DNA of 64,000 nt from Eopsaltria australis. Taxonomy: Eukaryota; Chordata; Aves; Passeriformes; Petroicidae. The translations under genes and the position numbers were made by a program. The notes below the pieces were generated by a model. The model ran no database searches. It worked only from the letters and a program-made list of their open reading frames with translations, and was not told the DNA's origin. This document shows positions 37,493 through 50,022 of the stretch, piece by piece. Within the stretch, counting starts at the first letter, position 1. Every line of letters begins with the position of its first letter. The DNA lies in assembly GCA_034509425.1 (NCBI GenBank), contig JAVTVJ010000796.1:496001-560000 (forward strand), given 5' to 3'.

Positions 37493-37690
37493 CAGAGTCA
37501 TAGAATGGTCTGGGTTGGAGGAGACCTTATAGCTCATCCAGCTCCACCATCCACCTTCCACTAGACCAGGCTGCTCCAACCTGTTCCTGTCCAACCTGGC
37601 CTTGAACATTTCCAGGGATGGGAAACCTGTGTCAGGGCCTCACTACCCACACAGGAAGAGACAAGGAAGAACTCCTTCTCCACCAGGGAC
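37493..37690 (-). mobile_element. CR1 3' fragment
   Basis: CAGAGTCATAGAATGGTCTG, CCTGTCCAACCTGGCCTTGA and GTCAGGGCCTCACTACCCAC. A separate small sense-oriented CR1-like scrap (GACTCGATGATCCTTTCAAC) follows near 37770-37805. Confidence 0.82.
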
Positions 37691-38698
37691 ACTTCAAATC
37701 AAGAAGTGTTGGATTGAGATCTGAACAACCTCTGCAATCACAAAAACATCTACAGAAACGTAATTTGACTCGATGATCCTTTCAACTCAGCTTTTTCTGT
37801 GATAATTCTGGTAGAAAGGGGCTTTTCAAAGTCATGGAACAGCTTTTTTTGCCATCACCTTAGTTACAACAACAATAAAATGTGGGCCAATTTCTAAATT
37901 CATGTAAGAAGATTTAGTTAATTTTTAAGTATCTACACTCTTCTCTCTATACAATGAATGTAATAAAAAAAATTATACTAAGCTTAAAACTTTACTATTT
38001 GTGCTTGGTATTAGAACTTCCCTCAAAAGACACTCGGTATCATGATCTTCTTTCTCCTTGCCTGGAGTTGGAATGTCGGGAGCATGTCACTCCCCCACAC
38101 TGACTCACACCAAAGATGTCACAAGCAAATCTTCCCCCCCAGCAGCATGAGGGGCTGAGCAGTGGCACTGCAGTTGCTCAGGAAACCACCTCCCTGGAAT
38201 GTGCTGAAATTTGCCTGAAGCCTTAAAATAAACATTTTGATGCTGAGCAAAATTTCACCTCTCGGCATCTCAAATTGAAATTGTCATTCCTATATATGCA
38301 GAGTAGCTAATGTTCTCTTTTCTATTTAGTGTGTTAAATGACTTTCAGTTGTATAATTAATTAATTTTTTTGTCAGGGATCACATTAAAAACCACTCCAC
38401 CTCCCCTCCACTGCGAGGCAGATCATCAGCCTATTTTTTTCCTTCTTTCAACTCACACCACTGTTCTTGGAAATGCTTGGGACTTAGCAGTGTGTGCTAT
38501 ACCCTTCATAGAATGCACACATCTTAGAAGAGGGTTAATGTAAACCTAGCACAGAAGAAAGGAGTTATATTTCCTTGGAAAACTGATTACAGGCAGTGCC
38601 TGAAGCTTTGCCATGATCCAGAGTAGGACTCTTCCTCCACCTTCCCATCAGGAGCTGGATGCTATGTCCCCTTTGGTCCCTGTGAGTTGACCAGAACT

Positions 38699-38756
38699 TA
38701 CTTTTCCTTCTTTCTCTTTCTCTTTCCTTTCCTTTCCTCTGTCTTTCCCTCTTTAC
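38699..38756. repeat. Pyrimidine-rich low-complexity tract
   Basis: CTTTCTCTTTCTCTTTCC followed by repeated CTTTC units on the plus strand; purine-rich on the TANC2 transcript. Confidence 0.85.
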
Positions 38757-39199
38757 ACAAGGATCCTCCCACAACCACCTACTTCTTCCAAGGTGTTGTA
38801 TCTCATCTTCCTTCAATCCAGCCTTCCAGACCAGCAAAACCTCCAGCCCCCACATTACTACTTTCACAGAAGGATCCATAAATTTGGGCAGTTTCTTCCA
38901 GGAACAGCTTCAGAAGTCCTTCCCCAATGGATTCTATCCTCCCCTCTTCCTCTGCCTGTCCCACACTGCCTACATAAACCTGGCCACAGATGAAGAGAGC
39001 GGCTCCCCAACAGCTCCCAGGGAACACATTTAAGGAACTTGAAACAACCTGAATCCCCAGCCTGCAGTTTCTACCTTGACTCCAAGTCCGTGCTCTTCCC
39101 TGGCACGTACTGTTCTGTTCTTATCCCGTTTCCCTATTCCAAGTACACCAAGATAGCACTTGAGGACATAGTTTCGTGGTGGCCTCGGGAGAGCTGGGT

Positions 39200-39259
39200 T
39201 TACAGTTGGACTCGATGGCTCTAAAGGGCTCTTCCAACCTTAATGGTTCTATGATTCCA
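39200..39259 (+). mobile_element. CR1 terminal tail, minimal fragment
   Basis: GTTGGACTCGATGGCTCTAA and CTCTTCCAACCTTAATGGTT followed by CTATGATTCC form a short but well-preserved CR1 terminus. Confidence 0.75.
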
Positions 39260-40794
39260 CTGTGACAACTCTGCTGTTGTCAACTTTTTCCTTCCTTAAT
39301 GACACTTCATGTTCCTTTCATGACACTTCGTGAAGTACAAAACTCTACTTTCTCTTTCAGATCACTAAACTATCAGCAAGAAAAGGAAATCAAACAGCAA
39401 AAAAAGAGATTAAAGAAATTGCAGGTCCCATTGTCAGAGCCCATCCTGGGGCTTGGCAGGAGTCCTGCCCTCCAAAGCTCTGGCAGAGGGGAGGCACATG
39501 TCTGGGTGTGGGAATGTGGAATTTATGGTTTTTTAATCTTACAATTCAATGATAATTCTCTGTGGACGCAATCATAGTAAGTTTATAGTTATTAACAATT
39601 ATAAACATGACAGTAGAAGCCATTCAGTTAGAAAAAAGGGCTGCAGCAGCACAATTTTAATTGTAATTCATGATGATTGAAAAAGGAGCAGCACTTTTCA
39701 AGGCAACTGTGGCCTCAAATTAGGCATTGGTAAGCACAGGAACTGTCTTTTGATTTTCTAAGACAACTTCTCTTTCAGACACAATACATTCAAGAAAGCC
39801 CACATTCAAAATACGGACAACATTCAATTAATTCCTCCAATTTTAAGTATTCTACAAGTTCTTCTTCAAGTTCATCAGCCACAGAAATAAGCAAGACCCT
39901 GATCTCACAGTCATTAATATGACCTTGGCTACTGTAGCTACAGATTTCAGAGGCAGATGTCACACATTTGCACACCATTTCAACACATAAAACACTCTTT
40001 TTTCCACTCAAAGCCTATAGTGAGTATGGATCCCTTTGGCTCATAATCAAGGAAAGCTGGGGAACTGCAGAATTCAGCACAAAATCCACCAAAACACTTG
40101 CTGCTGCTTTCAGCTTTCTCCCAGCACCTCCACAGTCTCCAGCCCTCCCCAGGTTGCCACTTCCAAGTCAGGAAGAATCTGGGAAATGATACTGAGCAGC
40201 AGATTCCAGGCACTCACACGTGCTGGCTTTGCTGGGGCTTGGAGGGATTTAGGTAACGCCCGCCCAAGCTGACAGACATGAACAGGGTTGAGCCAGGAAG
40301 GGACATGACCCACTTCTCTTTATTTTTCAACCAGAGGCCTCAAGCAACATGTATACGTTTCAGAGCAAGGTATTTCTCTAAAAATGAAATAAAAGCAAAC
40401 ACCCCAATATTCTTGGATGAAGGTAACAAGGTCCCATAGTTTTGCTTTAGCAGATTTAATATTTCTGAGACGTGGTTTCAATCCAACCTCTTCACAGACT
40501 AGCATTGAAAATTAAATTTAAAGCAGTATGTTTATTGGCTCATTTTTATCTTCTCAAAAACAACTCTCTAGACCTTTTAAACTATTCTGAGTGGAGAGCA
40601 GCCACATGCAAAATTGTGAGAAACAAACATAAATGGGCAATTATTAGAAATTAATACTTATTCAGGTTTCCAATACACTGAAACTTGGCTAGGGAAGGTC
40701 CAACCAATCATCTAGCCAAAGAAGCCATATTATACATTTAAAAAATCTTTCTGCCTGTTGCCCTGTTTACACAGAGCCTTTGCATGCAGCTTAC

Positions 40795-40902
40795 CAGGGC
40801 AGAATGCATCAACGTCCAGCTTCTGGGCAGAGAGGGTTGGGGAGCCAAGCTCAGACTCTGGGATTCGAGGGCTCTCAACAAACTTTGCTTTCCTCAGAGG
40901 GG
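40795..40902 (-). CDS. TANC2: TANC2 internal coding exon (second of six)
   Basis: This 108-bp exon has a strong pyrimidine-rich acceptor (CCTTCTCCTGTAG, ending at 40903) and a GTAAGC donor starting at 40794. Both flanking introns are phase 1. The last G of the preceding exon plus the first CC gives Ala, so the protein continues from KKLT into APLRKAKFVESPRIPESE and then LGSPTLSAQKLDVDAFCP. The KxVESPR core is also present in TANC1 (as KYVESPR), which supports the assignment independently of splicing. The segment is basic at its start, then acidic, with two Ser-Pro sites, and looks like disordered linker. It sits alone between introns of about 22 and 18 kb. Confidence 0.93.
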
Positions 40903-43365
40903 CTACAGGAGAAGGAGGGGGAGAGAGAAAGAGAGGTCATGAGTAAGGGAAATAGCGAGCAACAGATGGAAGCACTTAACTACATGACACTGTCAGACTC
41001 ATATCAGGTTACCCTTTTTTTTTTGCCAGGAAAAAAAATTAACTGCATTCTTTTCAAAGGAGATGGCTCTTGGTTAAACTTTCAAACTGCACAGGCTGAC
41101 TTTAAAGTGTGTGAACAGTGAGGCACATTCCTGATACTCTAAAACATTTCTTTTTCTCCTACTTTATTATATTTTTTTATAGGAAGCAAATGAGCCTGGA
41201 TTCAGCAACTGTAGAATAGCAAAGACCATAGAGAGGTACACAGAGCCCATCAGGTTTTAAGATATTTAACTGTAAATATCTGAACTGAATACATAATGCT
41301 ATGTTCAGTAATTCTTTCCTTGAACATAAAATTTCAATTTCAAAACAGTCTCATTGTTGGACCAAACAGGTTTGGTGTTCAACGCAAAAGAGCAGAGCAA
41401 AGCTAACACTGTCCAAGCCAAAAAGAAGCACTCCACTTTTACCCTTGCAAATCCATAAAAGATCAAGAGACTTAACAGAGGATGGGGAAAAGGTAAAAGT
41501 GTCTGTAACAAAGCAGCACTGACCAGTAGTGCTAGAAAAATGAGATTTTCTCCATGTTTTAGTAGTCTGAACTCTAAAAGACATGAAATTCTGTACAACA
41601 TTTGTTTGGAATAAAATTAATAAAAGTAGTTAAGTAAAAGTCTTTAAACATATTCCAGACCAGAGAAAGAGAACTAGAGAATAAGTAACATGCAGAGATG
41701 GTCATATTGCATTTCCAAGTTAAACTCTCATGCCCATTAGAATGGAAGGCTAATTTGAAAAGCCCCTCAGCAGCGATTCTGGGGGTCAGTGGCTTCTGCC
41801 CTTCCATTTATATAACTTATAGTTCCCTGTCTTGCAAATTAAATTTGGGATCTGCAACTAAAGATTGGGAGGTTGTTCTTTTGCATCTCCTGTAATAAAA
41901 GCTCAACCGGTCAGAGAATGACCTCTGAGACAGCAATAAATCTCTTGGTTTTAGGGAGCTGCCATGGTGCTGAGAAGGCCCAAGGATGGGGAGCCTGACA
42001 GACAATGCACAACGAGATCACTCTAACTGAGCTATATACTAGTGATCCCAGAAATTTTTTAAAAAGGGGTATGGAAAACAAAGATGAAGATTGGGGTATG
42101 CTTTTTCAAGAGAAAGTCCCTGTGAAGCAGAAGAAAGGCAATGAATCAACCCCCCATCTCTGCACCAAAACAGGTGTGCTAAAAACCCTCCTCTCTTCCC
42201 CCTCATGATCCACCCCAGGAGATGTGCCGAGGGAAAACAGGTACCACACTTCCATTTTACACATGAAAATCCTGGATGAATATGAGACATGCTCCCAGCA
42301 CATTCCCTGCAAGTCCATCAGAGCCTGTGTAACAGGAGCCATACTGGGCAGGGGGAACGTGAGAGACCCAGGGAGATAACGACAGCCTGGAGCCCCCTTT
42401 TCCCCCCATCCCACGATGCTCATGGATGTGCAGCCCCACTCAAACACACAACCTGGTGCTAAACACCACAAGCCAGTAGTCAATTCTATATAATCCCCCC
42501 TGGAAAACATCCCACGTGCACACACAAGCACCCCACAGCTGCAAGCCGGAAAAATACCTGTGAAAAATCATTCCCAGTAACAATCTTGTGCCAGGTCCTG
42601 ATGTAATGAAAACATTTTAATATTGAGGAGATTATTGCTATGGTCTGAAAGTTGTTTAGAATAATCATTTTGCACTGGTCAATCCTTTATTTTTCATTTG
42701 TAATTGCAGTTTTAATAAATACGTTTTACCACAGTCTCAGTAACAGTAATTTTTATAATATATATTTAAAATAGCCCGTTTTTTCTTTCTTTATCATTTC
42801 TGGCTGACACCAGGACCATATATCATCCCATGCACATGTGGCAGTGCTCACTGTGTGCTAAAATATAAAACTAACAGAATTTTCACAGTTCAAGAAATGG
42901 TAATGACTAATGAGATTGTCACTAGAAGGTTCTGCACTAAAGATTATATTTAAGAAGAGGAAAGAGAATTTTAATGAACATAGAGAGGGCAATGTGATCA
43001 CTACATCACTTGCTGCATGGACATACAGGTCTGTGGAAGATGGAGGAGCTGCATGTTTTGACAGATCAGCACTGAACAGTTCACCTCTCACCTGTAAGGA
43101 AGGAATCAATCTCCCATTTCACTGAGGTTTTTTCTTACATCTTCTCTGGATCTCTTTTACTCCTCACTGAGGTGCCCACTGCCCCACTAATTCCTGCCTT
43201 CTCCACAGAGCTGACTGATGACAGCAGACGTGACAGCTCATGGATCCAACAAACTGATCCACCGTTTTTTCTCTTGAGGGCAATAAAGAACATCATATCA
43301 CCAATGTGGTGAAATCTCCATATACTGCAAGTTCAACCGTACACATAATTTCAATGCATTTCATA

Positions 43366-43500
43366 GCATCACAGAATCACAGACTGGGTTGGGTTGGAAG
43401 GGAATTTAAAGCTATTCAGTTCCACTCCCTGCCATGGGCACAGATACCTCTCACTACACCAGGTTGCTCAGAGCACTGTCCATCCTGGCCTAGGATCTAT
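43366..43500 (-). mobile_element. CR1 3'-tail fragment
   Basis: CATCACAGAATCACAGACTG, GGTTGGAAGGGAATTTAAAG and CACCAGGTTGCTCAGAGCAC are in order, 130 bp in all. Confidence 0.85.
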
Positions 43501-44865
43501 TTTATTATGTTTTTGTTCCTTCAAGAGCATAACCTGAGCTTTAAAAACACACTTCCACCAGCCAAAACACACCATGTCACCATGACTCACAGACAACAGT
43601 TTACTTTAAAAGGCTCAAGTCAATACAATCCTCTCCATGTAAATACTGGTGGGGAAAAGTCACAGAAGGAAGAGTTTCTGTTATTACAAATATCCTAAAT
43701 GTGGAAAAGACAAAAACCCCTCCTAATTCACCCATAACCCGATTACACAAAAGGAGGATTTTCACATACTAGAATTAAGCACCTCTGACTCATGTTCAAA
43801 TGAAGATTATCCTGACAGATTCAGATTTGGGCATTAGCCTTCTACTGAAATAAATAACAAATGGAAATGTCATAAACTCTAAAATCTGGTTTGACACTCT
43901 TTAGCCAAATGTTAATAGATCATGTTGATCTTTTTATAAAAGTGACTTTTCAAGGCACAATGGTTTGCCTTGGTCCTGAACCCCTTCCTGTGAGCACAGG
44001 CAAATCTTATGATCAGTCATGGGATGAGCTTCTGGCACAAATGATAAAAGTTAACAAAAGCATAAGACAATTTTTTGAAGTATTCTGTACCTGCTCAGTC
44101 CTTTAGGCCTCTTATTCCTGTAAGGATTTTCTGTATGAAACTGACCAACTCCAGGCCTTAAACAGCATGAAAAAAGCCCTTCCTGTTACACAATTGCAGT
44201 TTTTTTGAGCAGAGAAATTTATGTCTTCCAAGAACACCAGGAAAAAGGATGTCTGCAATAACCAGTTACAAAAATATAATGGATTGAGTAAAGATGGCAG
44301 TCACTAGCAATGCTGGCTTTCTAGAACTGCAAAACTAGCATTTAATTCAGAAAAGCATATTGATTACACGGAGCCTAAAGTCATGACCTTGTTCCTGGGG
44401 TCCCACCACCTATCACCGATGACAGCCCAGGAGCCAACGGCTGCAGCCCATGATCTCACCTCACAGGCGTGTCGTGTCCCCAAGGGCTTGATGACAAACA
44501 CAACATTGGCATCAGTTAGGAACTGACTTGCTACTACTGAAGTAGGAACTTCAATTTCAATGGCTGAGATGTTATTTCAAACCAATACTGCACATTTTTG
44601 GGGCCAGTTCTGCAGTTCTTAGTGAGATTAATCCCCACTGGTGTCCAAGCCAGCAGAGCAAAACTGAAAATTCTTCTGTCAATGCAAATAAAATTCTCCT
44701 TTGACTTTGCCAGCAACTCTTCCTGCGTGAGGAAACTGATGCTTATTCCAGGGTAGGAATTAACCACGTAATGCAGAACACTTAGCAGGGTCAGCAATGA
44801 GAAAATTTAATTAGCTGGTTTATTTATGACAATTTCTGCAGTAGGTTGTCTGTCTTCCAGTGGGG

Positions 44866-45058
44866 ACAAAGACTGTTCCCTATGAGGGTGGGGAAACCCT
44901 GGCATAGGCTGCTCAGAGAAGCTGTGGCTGCCCCATCCCTGGAAGTGTCCAAGGCCAGGCTGGATGGGGCTTGGAGCAACCTGGTCTGGTGGAAGAAGAT
45001 GGGAGTGGATGTGCTTTAAGGTCCATTCCCACCCAAACCAGGCCTAGGATTCTGTGAT
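44866..45058 (+). mobile_element. CR1 3'-tail fragment with a 20-bp deletion
   Basis: GTTCCCTATGAGGGTGGGGA, GGCTGGATGGGGCTTGGAGC and CCCACCCAAACCAGGCCTAG. The usual GTCCCTGCCCATGGCAGGGG block is missing between GGTGGAAG and GGGAGTGG. Confidence 0.87.
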
Positions 45059-46272
45059 AAACTAACACTAGGGAAAGTATTACATTAGTAACTGCAGTGT
45101 CAGCAGCTTGACTTTTTAAGCCTTTTTTAAAAACAGGGATTCAGAATACTGGGAAAGCTCTGCTTCCACCTGGCAAACTGAAACAATCTGCTGCATTCAT
45201 AACATCCCTCAAACTTGCATGCCTAGTTATCACTGAGGCTCCCATTCCAGAGTCTGGATGAGCAGTCTTGGAGAGCTGTGACCCCTACTGTGACCAGGAC
45301 CTGCTGGTGCTTTATCCTTTTGAACACCTGCATGGAGTACTGGGATCAATGCAGTGCTGTTTCTGATCAAGCCAAGCATCTACTCCCACATCAAACCAAA
45401 CCAAAATAAATCCAGATGTGTCTATTCTTTTGGAATAATCACTTTATCTCTAGAAGCACTGCATTCTCCTTCAGCCTACTGAGTTCCCTAATTCTATTGC
45501 ATTTTCTATGACACCATTTAATTGTTATATAATTTATAGATGAGTTAGGATTTTAATTAAAAAAGGGTTTTCTTTAGATTAAAAGGCATCAATAAAAGGA
45601 AATTATCATGGATTAGCTAAAGGTTTCAGCTATGAAATTCAGTTTGAGCTCTGAAAGGAATGTTTACTAACAAGGGGTTATTAACACCTAATGACCTGAC
45701 TGAACAAGGTTTTATTTCCGCAGATCTGAATTCACACCACAATTAGACTACAACACACGCACATACACCTTTTCTGTGCATACATCCATAAAGATAAAGA
45801 GATTTATCCATGTCCAAGGAAAATATTGAAGGAAACAGCAACTCTTTTCCCATTGCATGGATGATGGACTGATCCACCCCAGGGAACCAGGAAGCCTCTC
45901 CATGTACCAGCCCCTTACAAGAAGTAGGAAAATGGATATTACTGCCAAACTGCATCAACACAAACCACTGCAGCTTTTTACTCACAGATTCTCACACACT
46001 TCACTGCCATAAAACACAAACATATGTGGCCACGAGCCTGGATTCTCCTGACTCGCTCCTATGGCAGGTCCTGGGCAGAGTCTGGCCAAGAAGCTTGGCT
46101 CAAAATCAGTTTTTGTGCCTAGTTTTGTGTTGAATAGTTGAATTTCACCTGTGCTTTGAACCTCCCTTGACCACAAGAGGATGAAATGATGAAATTTGCC
46201 CTCTTTGTGTAAAAATACTGTGTTTATCACAAGCTGATGAGGTGAAAACATCCCAAAAATGATGGGCACATT

Positions 46273-46350
46273 TCATAGAATCACAAACTGGTTTGGATAG
46301 GAAGGGATCTTGAAGATCACCTAGTTCCAACCCCCTGCCATTGGGTGTTT
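46273..46350 (-). mobile_element. CR1 terminal tail
   Basis: TTTCATAGAATCACAAACTG, GGAAGGGATCTTGAAGATCA and CCAACCCCCTGCCATTGGG, then the similarity stops. Confidence 0.72.
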
Positions 46351-46447
46351 ACCACACACTCATCTCCTGTGACTAATTCAGCTGAGGAAGAGCTGAATTT
46401 TGCACATTAATATTGTGTTTTTAACTACTGCAAGCACAATTTTGCCA

Positions 46448-46625
46448 CAGAATGTTAAGGAGCTGGAATGGACCCCAAAGTTCATCTAGCCTAATTCGCC
46501 CCTGGATGGGTATGGACACCTCCTACTAGACCAGGTTGCTCAAGGCTTTATCCAACCTGGCTTTCAACACTTTCAGGGATGGGAAAGCCACAACCTTCAT
46601 AGCCTCCACAGCCTCTTCTGTAACA
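46448..46625 (-). mobile_element. CR1 3' fragment, divergent
   Basis: CACAGAATGTTAAGGAGCTG, TACTAGACCAGGTTGCTCAA and CACTTTCAGGGATGGGAAAG. It follows another minus-oriented CR1 tail within 100 bp, so two separate insertions are likely. Confidence 0.8.
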
Positions 46626-47102
46626 TAAATTTGGTATTTGAATTAAATCCTCAAAATCTGTAAGTTTTACAAAAGCCTGCCCAAGCTGCACTGTACTGGG
46701 AAAAGCCAGAGTCATGGTTTGAACAGCAAACTTTGGAAACCTGGATTTAAAGAGAGCAAAAGTGGGTGCTCAGTGTATCCTCCATTCCCATCTTTCACTC
46801 ATCCCAGCTCATGGCAGAGCCTGACTCATGTTTGGAAGCATCCTAGCAGTTCTGCAGTGTTGTGCAGAGCTGACTTTACTGAAGTCTCCCTTGAACTAAA
46901 CTGTTTTTAGTGCTGCAGAGTTATTGATCCATGGAGCTCCTGGAACAAATAACTGTCACATTCAGCACAGCTGGACAAAACCCAGCACATAGGAGATGGA
47001 GCTTTGGTCCTGCCTCTGGCCCAAAGGACCCTTTATTTGGCCGAGGTAAGAGCCATAAAGAGGAAATTACAGACCACATGATTATTTTTGCTGTGGCAGT
47101 AA

Positions 47103-47272
47103 TCCTGGAACCCTAGAATGGTTTGGGTTAGAAAAGACCTTAAAAAAATCATCCAGTCCCACTCTCTGTTATCGGCAGGGACACCTTCGACTACACCAGC
47201 TTGCTCCAAGCTCCATCCGACCTGGCCATCAACACTTCCAGGGATGGGGCAGCCACAGCTTCTCTGGGAAAG
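47103..47272 (-). mobile_element. CR1 3'-tail fragment
   Basis: CCTAGAATGGTTTGGGTTAG, GGCAGGGACACCTTCGACTA and GGATGGGGCAGCCACAGCTT are in order. Confidence 0.86.
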
Positions 47273-49865
47273 CAGAAGAAATAATCTACCAGCTGTGTGT
47301 AATTAGGATTTTTAGGTATAATTTTTTTTTAATTAAAATTAAACCATAACTATACATACAATGAAGGTTAACATCCTCTTTACATAATCCAGCATTATTG
47401 TACAGAATCCATTGTGTAACAGTATTTTCCCCTTCTATTATTTGAGACTATAAAAGCTTTTTAAATTACATTCTCCAGCCTCTCTCCTCTCATCCCACGT
47501 TATCACAGCAGCAAGGGCAGGGCAGCACAGAAAAGTGGTGAGAACAATGTGTTGTCTGGAAACATCACACTTGTTCCAAAACTTTCAGAAAATATGTTTA
47601 GTTTAGGAGATAGGGCCCTGAAACAAGAAAATTGAAGGAAATGAAGGTGGAAAGAGGAATAGAATGAATAAAGGCAGGAAGAGAGCTCAGCAAGCTGGTA
47701 ATGGAAGAACAGCAATGGGAAAGGAGAGCTCAGAAAACCAACTATATTAATTTAGAAGCTCTTTAAACTGTAGACATGTGTAACATGAAGGTTTTGCCTA
47801 TTACTGCCCCTGAATTTTTTTTTTAAATGAGGAATAACCTGTTCCAAAGCAGTGGATTCTGCAATCCCATGGGACCACAGAAACCCCTTGGAACATTCTT
47901 TCCTCCTCTCTGCCTCTCTCCAGATGAACAAGGCACAGAAACTATCAGCAAGCCACTCCACTGAAGTTACAAAAAGATGTTCAGTGACCTCAAAAAGGAA
48001 TGAGTCTTCTGAAAAAGTGTAGTTAAATCATATTATTACCTATCTTACAAAAATTATTACAAACCCTCCCAAAAAATTGAGCAAAATGTTCTATTGTCTG
48101 AATAGACATCCCTATTCAGTGTTCAAGGGAGAAAATCACCTGGTTTTGAAAAGGCTTATACGAATTTTAAATATGTAAAAATAAAACAATACCAACTTCT
48201 GTCTGAAGTGTTCCATAATGGCAATACAATGATGCTTACAATATATTTATATATTCAGAGAGAAAATAATTCCTCCTAAAATACTAACCTGGCTGTAGTC
48301 TGTGCTTCCAAAAGGAATTTGGAAAATGGAAAATTCCATTTTGCTTATTACTGTAAACAATTTTCTGTCATTCAGGGCAATGGAATAGTGATTTTTTTTT
48401 TTTTTTTAATCAAATTTATCACTGCTGGAGACACCAGCCAGCAAAGTGACCTCTCCCAGCTCTGCCCAAAGGGTTTAGTTTTGGAGCATCACCGTGTCAA
48501 TCTCCTGAGCAGATGCTCCCTGGAATACTCCGGCAAGCCTTAGGAAGAAAGTTGCTCCTATTATTGATCCCAGAAAGAAAAAAAAACCCTCACTTTCCCT
48601 CCAGATGAGGCTTTTTTCCAGCGTGGGCTGCCAACAAATCTTTGTCCACGCAAGGGATAGCTCTGAGGAGAAAGAAGTCATTTAATTAACATATAGACAT
48701 GGCAGGAGCAGGAGATGGGACTTTCATCTTCCCATCCAAACTTATTAACTGGTTTTGACTCCTTGAAGCTGTGGCACAGTGTACACTTCTCCATGTCATT
48801 TCCCATTGGAAATTCGTCTTTTCAACATCTTCTGAAGCCGCTTACAATTGCCTTTTTTAGCAGCAATTCCTCATCTGTGACTCACGGTAGAGCCCTGTGA
48901 GAGGAAGATGGAAGTGGAGAAAGGAAGGCAGCACCACTTGCTCCAGCTTTCTAAGTCATCTTGTTATGAAAACAAGCAAAACATTTCTTTTGCAGTCAGT
49001 TTTCAAGTTTCAGACTTTGTTTGCATTAAAAATAAATAAACAGACTGACTGGAGAGCTGGGACTACAGGATGAAACCATGTCATTAAAATTTTAAGCCTA
49101 CGTAAGATCTGCTCAAAGACCCCAAAGATCCTCCCAAATGACAGAAACAGGGTAGAGCTGGAGGGGAAAGAATTCCTCAACCCTTCGTATCCCTTATCCC
49201 AACAGTCTTATTTCATTAAATGTTAAATTTAAAACAGATGAGAGGAGGATACCACTAAACACGAGTGCTGAATTGCATTATTCCCATTCAATGTCCTACT
49301 GTCCTGGGGTTCATCCTGTAATTCAGTGACTCAGATATTGCACTGGCACTAAAAATGAGCAAAACTCTAAAAAGGACCTGGATGTACTGTAAAGGACATT
49401 TAGTCTATAGAGAGCAGCAAAGAGCTCTGTCACTTGAATCAAATTATAGGCAACCCTGGTAATTCACTGGTTAGAAAGAACCTGTTACATCAATTTCTAT
49501 CAAAGCTGAACTTTCAAGCTGACAGAAATCAGAAACGAATTAAACATCTACTGAAGCAAACACATTTTCTTCTCTCTTGCATGAAGCTGACAGAGCTCAG
49601 GGAAAGGTGCCCAGTTCCACCATGTCCCCAACAAGGGCCTTGTGTCTTATGCAGCTTTTTAGAATGGTCTATGCTGAATGTGTCAGGCTGTCAAATCCTT
49701 TCTGGACATTGACAAAGCTTAATTTAGCCCAAGGCACTAGAAAAACAGAAAATATATTTAACTGACGATTCTTCCCACAGAAGAAAAGAGCAAGTGCAAA
49801 ACAAACACTTCTGAATTGCAGTTTATCTCCCTGGTGTTTTACTCTCTCACACAGCTCTTCTAGAG

Positions 49866-49916
49866 CAGCTTTAAGGTCCCTTCTCACCCAAACCATTCTG
49901 CAATTCTATGATTCTC
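49866..49916 (+). mobile_element. CR1 terminal tail (first of two in tandem)
   Basis: CAGCTTTAAGGTCCCTTCTC and CAAACCATTCTGCAATTCTA followed by TGATTCTC. Only about 50 bp remain. Confidence 0.75.
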
Positions 49917-49945
49917 TCCATTTTTCTTTACACTGAGAAGTGTAC

Positions 49946-50022
49946 ACCCCCATGGCAGGGGGTGGTACTGGATTGTTTTTAAGGTCCCTTCCAATCCAAA
50001 CCATTCTGTGACTCTGTGATTA
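49946..50022 (+). mobile_element. CR1 terminal tail (second of two in tandem)
   Basis: CCCCCATGGCAGGGGGTGGT, TTAAGGTCCCTTCCAATCCA and ACCATTCTGTGACTCTGTGA. It has the same orientation as the tail 30 bp before it. Confidence 0.8.

Larger units (their letters stand above)
22416..40794 (-). other. TANC2: TANC2 intron between second and third exons (18.4 kb)
   Basis: This intron contains CR1 fragments (24519-24870 as an inverted pair, 26381, 27468, 29388, 33032, 35098, 37493, 39200), the retroviral LTR at 30967-32384 and a 12-bp hairpin at 30839-30866. A pyrimidine-rich stretch lies at 38699-38756. Unique sequence without recognisable content fills 22420-24500, 24900-26370, 27620-29380, 29870-30830, 33150-35090, 35270-37490 and 37700-39190. 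The open frame at 33392-33823 (minus) has no splice or family support. Confidence 0.83.
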
